Positions 1 through 5,410 of a DNA stretch of 5,410 nucleotides are shown here, one piece after another. The notes beneath the pieces were generated by a model. It was not told the DNA's origin and made no database searches. It saw only the letters and a program-made list of their open reading frames with translations. Within the stretch, counting starts at the first letter, position 1; each line of letters starts with the position of its first letter. Both the position numbers and the translations under genes were made by a program. This stretch comes from AP-15 sp035570935 (lineage in GTDB: Bacteria; Pseudomonadota; Alphaproteobacteria; ATCC43930; CGMCC-115725), in assembly GCA_035570935.1 (NCBI GenBank), contig DATMKU010000396.1, positions 1 to 5,410 on the forward strand. The letters are read 5' to 3'.

Positions 1-997
1 CTCGGCCATAGCCGGGCGCGACGAACATATCGCGCCAATCGGGCCGGTCGGAGACCAGCAGTGCCAGCCCGGCGGCCATGTAGTCGAACGGTTTGTTGGA
101 GGCACCGGTCATATGAGCCAGGTTGAGGTCGCGGTTGTGGCGCGGCATCAGGGCGAGGCCGAGATGGGCTTGCGCCGCCCCAGCGACGAGATCGACCCTC
201 GAAGCCTGCCCGGCATAGTCGACGCCACCCGTCGAGCTACCGCCCCCCCCGAGTTCGAGCAGCCGCTGTACATAACCGGCCGCGCCCGGCGCCTCGTAGC
301 CGGCGATCCGCAGGCATGCCCGGCCGCACGATCGCCGGACGGCCTTGACGACGGCGAGGGGAAGGCGATCGGGCGTAATGCTCCCGTGATAATAGAGAAT
401 GAGCGGTGCCTCGGGCCGACTGTCGAGCGCCGGCAATTCCGCTAGACGCGGCATGTTCCAGACGATGCGCAGACGATCCGCAGAAAAGCCGAGCTCTGCC
501 TGCGCGATACCGGCGCGCGCTTCATTCGGGAAGATGACCAGCTCTGCCCGTTTTGCGGCCGCGGCGCGCGCCCGCGCCAGCGCGGGGTGCAATGAAGCGG
601 GCGCCGGGCTGTCGTGTTCGTGATAGACAAGGCGGGCGCGCGCCAGCCGCGCCGCCAAGAGCCCGGGCCCCGCCCCCAGCGGATCCGAGGCATAGACGAT
701 TTCGGGCTGCAATCGCAGCGCCAGCCGGGCGGCGGCGGCGGCATAGCCGGCGTAGGCCGGCTTTGCCATCACATGCGAGGGGCGCAGCGGGATCGCCCGC
801 ACCGCGATGCGCGGATGGCGCGGCAGCCCGAGCTGGTTGCCCTCAAACGGTGCCGACAGAAAGGTGACCTCCCACCCTGCCTCGGCCATCAGCATCGATG
901 CGTGGATCAGCGGCGGGTATGCAGCCGGGTCGGTCGCCTGGATGAACAGAACCCGCCGGGGTCCCCCCTTATGCCGCTCGAATTCAGCCGCCGGCAT
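1..997 (-). CDS. GT4-type glycosyltransferase, C-terminus cut by window edge
   Basis: One uninterrupted minus-strand frame gives 332 residues and runs off the left edge, so the C-terminus is missing. The N-terminal Rossmann half starts with RRVLFIQATD (residues 14-23), then YPPLIHASMLMAEAGWEVTF (28-47), VYASDPLGAGPG (101-112) and LVYHEHDSP (123-131), a pattern typical of GT4 enzymes. The C-terminal half shows a strand with YYHGSITPDR (202-211), RIAGYE (230-235) and the donor-binding element NKPFDYMAAG (301-310), where the usual FEYMAAG glutamate is aspartate. It probably transfers a nucleotide-activated sugar to a lipid-linked oligosaccharide on the cytoplasmic face of the inner membrane; donor and acceptor cannot be read. 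The ATG at 995-997 is chosen because it is the first start before the Rossmann strand and it overlaps the preceding gene's stop by 14 bases, which suggests translational coupling. No clear Shine-Dalgarno is seen. A run of eight G lies inside it (243-250). Confidence 0.88.
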   Translation of the reverse strand, partial: MPAAEFERHKGGPRRVLFIQATDPAAYPPLIHASMLMAEAGWEVTFLSAPFEGNQLGLPRHPRIAVRAIPLRPSHVMAKPAYAGYAAAAARLALRLQPEIVYASDPLGAGPGLLAARLARARLVYHEHDSPAPASLHPALARARAAAAKRAELVIFPNEARAGIAQAELGFSADRLRIVWNMPRLAELPALDSRPEAPLILYYHGSITPDRLPLAVVKAVRRSCGRACLRIAGYEAPGAAGYVQRLLELGGGGSSTGGVDYAGQASRVDLVAGAAQAHLGLALMPRHNRDLNLAHMTGASNKPFDYMAAGLALLVSDRPDWRDMFVAPGYGR

Positions 998-1974
998 CGG
1001 CGAGCAGTGTTTGATACAGCTCGGCCATGTCATCCGCGACGTCGGTCATGGTCCGCGGCGGATAGATCCCCGCGCGCAACTGGGCAACGCGCTGGGGATC
1101 GTCGGCGAGTGCCGCGATCGCGGCTGCCCAGGCGCCGGGATCCTCAGGCGGGGACCAACATCCCATCGATACCGTCGCCGACAAGCTCGGCGATGCCGCC
1201 GAGCCGCGCCCCCAACACCGGGGTTCCGGCAGCGAAGGCTTCGAGCACGACGAGCGGGCCGGTTTCCAGGCAGCGCGAGGGCACGATCACCAGGTCGCAA
1301 CCCCGCATCGCCCGGTCGACCGCTTGGGGAGGCAGCGCCGACCGCAAGACGATGCGCGGGTCGCCGTCGGCGGCACGTTCGAGCTTTGCCGCGTAGGCTT
1401 CGCAGCCGGGTTGGCGAATACCATAGATGTCGAGCCGCACCGGGGCATTCGGCACCCGGCGCAGGGCATCGACGACGATGTCGACGCCCTTGGTCGGATC
1501 GAGACGGCCGAAATAGCCGAGCCGCAGCTCACCGGGGATGTTTTCGCGTTGTGGATCGGATCGCGGTGAAATCCCCGACCCCGGAAAAGCTCGGGGCAAC
1601 CCTTGCCGGCATAGGACGAGCTTTTCTTCCGGCACGCGGTTTCGCTGCAGCACCTCATAGACCCAGGCGCAGGGCGCGACGATGCGGCCGACCTTGTCTG
1701 CCAGATCGGCAAAACGCCGGTGGGCGGCGCCGATCAACGATGAGAGACGCAGTGCGGTAAATGCGCCGCCGTCGAGCCGCGCCCGACCCAAGGCATCCGC
1801 GACGACCCGCGGGGTTAGCGCGGTTGCGTCGCGAACGATCGGCGGCACACCGTGCCGCGCCAATACGCAGACGGTGCAGCGGCGCCGATCGAGCCTGCCG
1901 TCGCAGGGAGCGCGCCCCATCCACATCATCGTGCCGCGCGCCCGGCATCGCCGCCGCGGCGGCGGCTGCCTCAA
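984..1974 (-). pseudogene. GT4 glycosyltransferase, N-terminally truncated and frameshifted
   Basis: Two overlapping minus-strand frames encode successive parts of one GT4 glycosyltransferase. The first (from a TTG at 1972-1974 to TGA at 1144-1146) gives GTMMWMGRAPCDG (residues 14-26), CTVC (33-36), the C-terminal Rossmann strand LGYFGRLDPTKGVDI (152-166) and the donor-site EX7E motif, E237 and E245 in ETGPLVVLE. It stops in DGMLVPA. The second frame resumes exactly there as PPEDPGAWAAAIAAL and ends at TGA 984-986. Dropping one base of the GGGG at 1150-1153 joins them into about 330 residues. The family normally has a further ~100 residues, an N-terminal Rossmann core, before the Cys-rich RGTMM...CDG...C..C segment. 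Here that space is occupied by the end of wzc, with an in-frame TGA just before the TTG. I infer a decayed gene, or a real deletion plus a sequencing error. The next glycosyltransferase starts inside its 3' end. Confidence 0.8.
1949..1964. repeat. 16-base perfect GC palindrome at the truncated end of the GT4 pseudogene
   Basis: CGCCGCCGCGGCGGCG is its own reverse complement and lies just upstream of where recognisable glycosyltransferase sequence begins. It sits in a GCC/GCG run that would read as poly-Ala in one frame and Pro/Arg in another. It may mark a deletion or slippage junction; simple-sequence composition is the alternative explanation. Confidence 0.5.
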
Positions 1975-1981
1975 GGCTCGG

Positions 1982-1994
1982 CGTCATGACGTCA
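1982..1994. repeat. Overlapping palindromes CGTCATGACG and TGACGTCA after the wzc stop
   Basis: CGTCATGACG (1982-1991) and TGACGTCA (1987-1994) are both perfect palindromes and overlap by five bases, within 20 bases downstream of the wzc TAA (1999-2001). They contain an ATG (1985-1987) in a frame that does not match the glycosyltransferase. Function unknown; chance is quite possible. Confidence 0.35.
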
Positions 1995-1998
1995 CGGG

Positions 1999-4194
1999 TT
2001 AACCAAGATCGGTGCGACGACCGCTGAGAAGAGACCGCGGCGAGGGTTGGTCCGAGGGAGGCGGGTAATAGCTCGTGAGTTGGCCATAGGGGATGGAGCC
2101 GGCGTCCGCGCCGACCATGACGATGCCGTCGAGACCGACGCGGCACAGCCGGAGGAACCCGACCGCCGAGGCCATTTGATCGGCCGAGGTGCGGCCCCAC
2201 CTGACCATCAGCAGGCGCGTGTCGGCAAACCGGCCGATCAGTGCGGCGTCGGCGCTCGTCATCACCGGAGGGGTATCGATGATGATGATGTCGTAGGCCG
2301 CGCGCGCTGCTTCGACGAGCGCCTCGAATTTGCCGGAGTGAACCAGAAACTGCAGATCGTCCGGGTTGGGCGCCGCGGTGAAGTGGGCGGCAGATTTCGT
2401 GTCGACCTGCACGATATCGGCAAGCCGGATCGGCTGCTCGTTGATCGAGCCGAAAGCCGGAACCGCCGGTGCGCCGAACGCCGACGCAACCTGGGCGCGA
2501 TAGGGGTCGGCGTCGATAACCAGAACCCGAATCCGGCTTTTTGCCAAGGACCGCGCCAGGCTCGTGCAAAACGAGGTCTTGCCGTCGCCCGGCTGCGCCG
2601 AAGTGATCAGAATAACCTGCTTGCCGTCCAACGAGTGGGGAGCCCGCAGCGCGGCGTGAATGCGCGCGAGAGCGGTGCTGAATTGGGACTGCGGGTCGGT
2701 GACCGGGTAGTCTTGCGGTTGGCGGCCGCGCCATCGCGAAACCTTCGGCACGAAACCGAAAACCGGGATCCCGGTCAGCGTCTCGACCGCCGACGCATGG
2801 CGGATCCTCCGATCGAAGCTTTCGCGCAGAAAGGCGAAGCCTCCCCCGATCGCCAGCCCGCCAAGAGTGCCGAGCAGCAGGAAGCGCACTTTGTTGGGAT
2901 AGATCGGCTCTTCCGGCGGGACCGCCTGCGAGATCAGCCGCGCATCCGGCACCGCCAAGCTCTCCTGCTGCAGCGTCTGCTTGTAGCGCGACAGAAACGT
3001 TTCATAAATCGCGCGGTTGGCGTCGGCTTCGCGCTGCAGCTGGATCAGCTGCAAATTCGAGTGGCCGACCTCGCCCACTTGGCCCTCCATCGCGTGGAAC
3101 GACCGATCCAGCTCGGCCTCTTTCTGGCGTGCCGCCGTCACCTCGGTCGAAAGACCGGCAACAATCCGAGCCATCTCCGCGTTCATCTCGGTGCCCAACA
3201 CAGCCGCTTGCGCCTTGAGGTCGTTCATCTTGTAAAAGGCGCCGTGGTCATTGAGAGCAGTGAGCTGCAGGTGGATTTGGCCGAACTCGTTGCGGAGTTG
3301 CTGAAGCCGCGGCGAGGCGAGGGCGTCGGGCAGCTTCTGCGCCCCGCTCTGCTGGGCAATCTGCAAATTCACCTCGGCGCGCAGTCGTTCAGCGCGGGCC
3401 TGGCTGAGCTGGGCATTGAGATCGCCCAGGCGTTCGGCCGGTATCGTCGCCCCCTTGACCTCGATCAGCCCGGATTGGCGCCGGAAATCATCGACCGCCG
3501 CTTCCGATTTCTCCAAATCCTGTCTTATTTCGCTGACCCGTTCGCCGAGCCAGGCGCTGGCCTTCATCGTCTCCCGCGACTTGGCCAGCACCTGGTCGTC
3601 AAGGTAGGTTCTGGCGACCGTATTGGCGATCTGCGCCGCCCGAGCCGGGTTCTCGGACGTGAATGAGACCAGGATCGTCAGCGAACGGCCGTCATTCGTT
3701 ACGTTCAGATTACCGATCAGCCAATCGGCGATCTGCGACGCCGTCGGTTTGGGCGTCATCAGCCGATCCTGCCCGAAAATGCCGGGAAACAAACGGCCAA
3801 GCACTTTTTCGGTGAAGCTGACGAAAACCGGCTCCCACGCGTGCCACGCGGCCACTTCCCGCGCGACGCCGGGGTCGGATGCCAACCCCAGCAAAACGAC
3901 AACCTCGTCGTTCAGCGAACGCGAGCGGATGACGTCAATTTCGCTTCGGAGGGTCGAAGTTTCGAGCGGGAGCTGTGAAACCACCTCCCGATCGACGATC
4001 TGGACCTTGCTCACATCGAGCGTCAAAGCCGCGGTGGCGGTAAAGAGCGGCACCGCTTTTGACGCCATCGCCCACCCGATGCCGCTCAGCAGAACCGCCG
4101 GCACCAAGATGATGAACTTGCGCCGATAAGCGACGCGGAGAACCTCGCGGATACCGGCCAACCCTCCCTGGGTCGGAGCCCGCGACTCGCTCAT
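1999..4194 (-). CDS. wzc: Wzc/ExoP-type polysaccharide co-polymerase with BY-kinase domain
   Basis: This 731-residue inner-membrane protein has the usual length and order of PCP-2a proteins, which govern chain length and export of Wzy-dependent exopolysaccharide or capsule. Order: Wzz domain with first membrane helix (about 27-46, after AYRRK), periplasmic coiled-coil region (about 205-400), GNVR-like segment around QREADANRAIYETFLSRYKQ, proline motif PPEEPIYPNK (426-435), second membrane helix (about 438-457), then a cytoplasmic ATPase/kinase domain with Walker A AQPGDGKT (533-540), Walker A' VLVIDADPYR (557-566) and Walker B IIIIDTPP (636-643). The tail carries only Y703, Y709 and Y710. The helix that normally shows EX2RX2R reads TALARIH (507-513). 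The ATG at 4192-4194 (MSESRAPTQ) is preferred over an in-frame TTG at 4279-4281, because the extra 29 residues look unlike a PCP N-terminus; the Shine-Dalgarno is weak (GAGCGG seven bases upstream). It leads the two glycosyltransferases. The symbol is by family; exoP or gumC-like names are equally possible. Confidence 0.93.
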   Translation of the reverse strand: MSESRAPTQGGLAGIREVLRVAYRRKFIILVPAVLLSGIGWAMASKAVPLFTATAALTLDVSKVQIVDREVVSQLPLETSTLRSEIDVIRSRSLNDEVVVLLGLASDPGVAREVAAWHAWEPVFVSFTEKVLGRLFPGIFGQDRLMTPKPTASQIADWLIGNLNVTNDGRSLTILVSFTSENPARAAQIANTVARTYLDDQVLAKSRETMKASAWLGERVSEIRQDLEKSEAAVDDFRRQSGLIEVKGATIPAERLGDLNAQLSQARAERLRAEVNLQIAQQSGAQKLPDALASPRLQQLRNEFGQIHLQLTALNDHGAFYKMNDLKAQAAVLGTEMNAEMARIVAGLSTEVTAARQKEAELDRSFHAMEGQVGEVGHSNLQLIQLQREADANRAIYETFLSRYKQTLQQESLAVPDARLISQAVPPEEPIYPNKVRFLLLGTLGGLAIGGGFAFLRESFDRRIRHASAVETLTGIPVFGFVPKVSRWRGRQPQDYPVTDPQSQFSTALARIHAALRAPHSLDGKQVILITSAQPGDGKTSFCTSLARSLAKSRIRVLVIDADPYRAQVASAFGAPAVPAFGSINEQPIRLADIVQVDTKSAAHFTAAPNPDDLQFLVHSGKFEALVEAARAAYDIIIIDTPPVMTSADAALIGRFADTRLLMVRWGRTSADQMASAVGFLRLCRVGLDGIVMVGADAGSIPYGQLTSYYPPPSDQPSPRSLLSGRRTDLG

Positions 4195-4303
4195 CGCAAT
4201 ACCGCTCGAATGCGCTCGGGCGCTGGCCCCCGCGACAGCGGCAAGGAGCCCCCTCTCACATCCGCACCAGCCAAAAGACAATGTACTGGATGGCCCAATT
4301 CGA

Positions 4304-4331
4304 TACCATAAGTTATTGGTAACTTCTTACC
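4304..4331. promoter_or_regulatory. Overlapping dyads TACCA-N8-TGGTA and GGTAA-N4-TTACC
   Basis: TACCA (4304-4308) pairs with TGGTA (4317-4321), and the overlapping GGTAA (4318-4322) pairs with TTACC (4327-4331). Three copies of a TACC-type half-site in alternating orientation fall within 28 bases, about 110-140 bases upstream of the wzc ATG. This is the layout of an operator for a dimeric regulator, but the arms are only five bases and no regulator is known. Confidence 0.35.
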
Positions 4332-4401
4332 CCATCGTCGGGTAGACCGCCACCAAACACTTTCGCATTCAGGATTTATTGACTAAAAGCCTCGTTCAAT
4401 T

Positions 4402-4427
4402 TTCCGGCGAAAAGCCATACTCCGGAA
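4402..4427. promoter_or_regulatory. Inverted repeat TTCCGG-N14-CCGGAA
   Basis: Two perfect six-base arms (4402-4407 and 4422-4427) are separated by 14 bases in the AT-richer gap, a little over 200 bases upstream of the wzc ATG. It could be an operator for a dimeric regulator. It is not followed by a T-run on the minus strand, so it is not a good terminator. Short arms mean chance is possible. Confidence 0.3.
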
Positions 4428-4494
4428 TGATCGGCGGCCGTCAGCTGGCGTTCGGTTAGCATAACTTACTCAAAAGCGCAATAAATATAACAAG

Positions 4495-4518
4495 CGGCTT
4501 AGTTAAAGTTAAAAGCCG
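4495..4518 (-). terminator. Possible weak terminator after the TPR/Sel1-like gene
   Basis: CGGCTT and AAGCCG form a six-base-pair stem around a 12-base AT-rich loop, starting about 22 bases past the TGA of the TPR/Sel1-like gene. The minus-strand sequence after it (CTTGTTATATTTATT) is T-rich but not a clean T-run. The loop holds a tandem TTTAAC repeat. A weak intrinsic terminator is possible; with a 12-base loop and short stem it could equally be incidental. Confidence 0.3.
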
Positions 4519-4540
4519 ACAGGCGTGGATGTGGCGGATA

Positions 4541-5410
4541 TCAACGAGCCGATCCCGGTTTGTAGGTGACCACCGCCGCGATCGGCTTTGCGGGGCGCGC
4601 GGCAAGGGCGTTGATCCGCGGCTCGGCTTCGGGCGCGCCGAGTTCGCGGGCACGTCGGTACCACAGCAAAGCCTGGCCCGTGTCGGCCGTGGCGCCGCTC
4701 AAGCCGAGGCGGGTGCGAAAGCCCGGATCGAAAGTCGCGCCCAGCTGCAGCGCCGCCCGTCCGCTTCCCGCATCGGCGGCGCGCGCGTAAAACGGCCGCG
4801 CCGAAGTGATGTCGCCCGCGCGGAAAAACGCGTCCCCGCGCGCCACCAGCGCGCCGATCTCGGCGGCGGCAAGGCGGGGGCCACCGGGGGCCGGTGCTGC
4901 TGTAGGGGCGGCCGCAGGATGCGGATCTTCCGCCTTTATCGGCGACGCCGACGATGCCGACAACGCCGGAGCAGCGGCGATTGCCGAACTCATCTCGGCA
5001 TTGAGGGCTGCCGGCTCCGGAGCGCCAGTCGTCGGTGCTTCTGCGGCTGGCCGGAGCATCGGTAGCTCTTTACTTATCGCACCGTTCTCTGCGTTGCTCG
5101 CAGGCGCCTCGCAGACTTGCTCGGCTCTCGGATATAGCAGGAAGACGCCGATGCTTCCCGCGATCGCAACCCCGCCGGCGGCTAAACCGATCATGACGCC
5201 ATGGCGAAACCCGCGCCCTTCGGCCTTACGATTCCGCTGTGCGAGAAGCTGATCATGAAGAACCGCGATGACTTCCTCGTCGTCAATCTCCTCGAAGCGA
5301 AATTGGGCGGCGATGCGCTCCTTCAAAAAGCGCAGCGCCGGCTGCTCGAGGCGCGCCGGAAAGTCAAGATGCGCCAGCAGAACCGCCTCCCGCTGGATCT
5401 GGTCCTCGCG
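4541..5410 (-). CDS. Membrane-anchored TPR/Sel1-like repeat protein, N-terminus beyond window
   Basis: The frame is open to the right edge, so only the C-terminal 289 residues are seen. A TTG at 5324-5326 could be read as a start, but the 28 codons before it (containing LDFPARLEQPALRF) look like protein and no ATG occurs there, so the gene begins outside the window. Visible order: a charged segment with KERIAAQFRFEEIDDEEV (about 30-47); a basic stretch then a membrane helix GVMIGLAAGGVAIAGSIGVF (about 71-90); an Ala/Pro-rich linker to about residue 180; and a TPR/Sel1-like domain with GDAFFRAGDITSARPFYARA, LQLGATFDP and ALLWYRRARELG (about 184-265). The positive side precedes the helix, so the repeats are probably periplasmic. 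Such repeats usually bind proteins; a scaffold role in polysaccharide assembly is only an inference from the neighbour. The first segment faintly resembles the lid of ExeA-type AAA ATPases. It ends at TGA 4541-4543. Confidence 0.8.
   Translation of the reverse strand, partial: REDQIQREAVLLAHLDFPARLEQPALRFLKERIAAQFRFEEIDDEEVIAVLHDQLLAQRNRKAEGRGFRHGVMIGLAAGGVAIAGSIGVFLLYPRAEQVCEAPASNAENGAISKELPMLRPAAEAPTTGAPEPAALNAEMSSAIAAAPALSASSASPIKAEDPHPAAAPTAAPAPGGPRLAAAEIGALVARGDAFFRAGDITSARPFYARAADAGSGRAALQLGATFDPGFRTRLGLSGATADTGQALLWYRRARELGAPEAEPRINALAARPAKPIAAVVTYKPGSAR

Larger units (their letters stand above)
4195..4540. other. AT-richer intergenic region, likely control region of wzc operon
   Basis: No credible gene lies in these 346 bases, which are visibly less GC-rich than the flanking coding sequence, most strongly between 4300 and 4515. 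It separates two minus-strand genes and should hold the wzc promoter and 5' leader. I could not find a convincing sigma-70 pair of hexamers; the best fragments (for example TTGAAC followed 15 bases later by TAAATC on the minus strand, near 4375-4400) are poor. Several inverted repeats in it are listed separately. A GAGAGGGGG stretch near 4250 on the minus strand looks like a Shine-Dalgarno but no in-frame start follows it at usable distance. Confidence 0.6.

Noticed and set aside
614..1760. Two plus-strand open frames of 260 and 317 codons
   Set aside because: Antisense to the two glycosyltransferases, Arg/Pro-rich, without motifs or ribosome binding sites.
1655..1987. Glycosyltransferase start at the ATG 1985-1987 just after the wzc stop
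   Set aside because: That frame reads MTPSLEAAAAAAAMPGARHD and then nonsense relative to GT4; it is one base out from the frame carrying the conserved motifs. A further frameshift there would add only about 16 residues and would not supply the missing domain.
1997..2004. GGTTAACC palindrome spanning the wzc stop codon
   Set aside because: An eight-base palindrome containing a TAA stop is expected by chance and nothing else supports a role.
1655..2734. Minus-strand 359-codon open frame overlapping the end of wzc and the start of the glycosyltransferase
   Set aside because: It is out of frame with both recognisable proteins over the same DNA and yields Arg/Ser/Pro-rich low-complexity protein. 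It was also considered as a source of the missing glycosyltransferase N-terminus, but shows no Rossmann pattern.
2047..3666. Long plus-strand open frame (539 codons) opposite wzc
   Set aside because: It is exactly antisense to well-conserved wzc coding sequence. It is Arg-rich, has no recognisable motif, and is the kind of frame that high GC content keeps open.
4195..4281. 29-residue N-terminal extension of the Wzc-type protein from TTG at 4279-4281
   Set aside because: The extension has Cys/Gly/Ala-rich sequence unlike PCP N-termini, uses a rare start, and the ATG at 4192-4194 gives the normal cytoplasmic lead before the first membrane helix.
4529..5252. Plus-strand open frames opposite the TPR/Sel1-like gene
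   Set aside because: Antisense shadows, rich in Arg or Ala, without homology I can recognise; the minus-strand frame has a clear membrane helix and repeat domain.
1..5410. CRISPR arrays, tRNA/rRNA genes, insertion-sequence ends, toxin-antitoxin pairs
   Set aside because: No regularly spaced repeats, no cloverleaf or rRNA-like segments, and no transposase or paired small genes were seen on either strand.

Overview
The window is a GC-rich stretch whose recognisable genes all lie on the minus strand. It reads as part of an extracellular or capsular polysaccharide locus from an alphaproteobacterium. Hyphomicrobiales (Bradyrhizobium/Rhodoplanes/Xanthobacter-like) is my best guess, from the high GC coding bias and from a C-terminal TPR/Sel1-type segment of a style I associate with that order. 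The assignment is an inference, since no marker gene is present.

In transcription order (right to left): (i) 5410-4541, the C-terminal 289 residues of a membrane-anchored protein: a charged cytoplasmic part, one transmembrane helix, an Ala/Pro-rich linker and a TPR/Sel1-like domain. (ii) 4540-4195, a 346-base AT-richer gap with a possible weak terminator and several dyad symmetries, which probably holds the control region of the downstream genes. (iii) 4194-1999, a complete Wzc/ExoP-type polysaccharide co-polymerase fused to a BY-kinase-type ATPase domain. (iv) 1974-984, a GT4 glycosyltransferase that lacks its N-terminal acceptor-side domain and is broken by a one-base frameshift at 1150-1153. 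(v) 997 to the left edge, a second GT4 glycosyltransferase in one clean frame, cut by the window end; its ATG overlaps the stop of the preceding gene by 14 bases.

Items iii to v form one co-directional run. In the usual scheme, glycosyltransferases build a lipid-linked repeat unit in the cytoplasm, and the Wzc-type protein controls polymer length and export with Wzy and an outer-membrane channel. None of those other partners is in the window. The most notable points are the damaged glycosyltransferase directly behind wzc, the altered kinase motifs in the Wzc-type protein (EX2RX2R element and Walker A'), and the clustered inverted repeats upstream of wzc. I found no RNA gene, CRISPR array, insertion sequence or clearly novel system.
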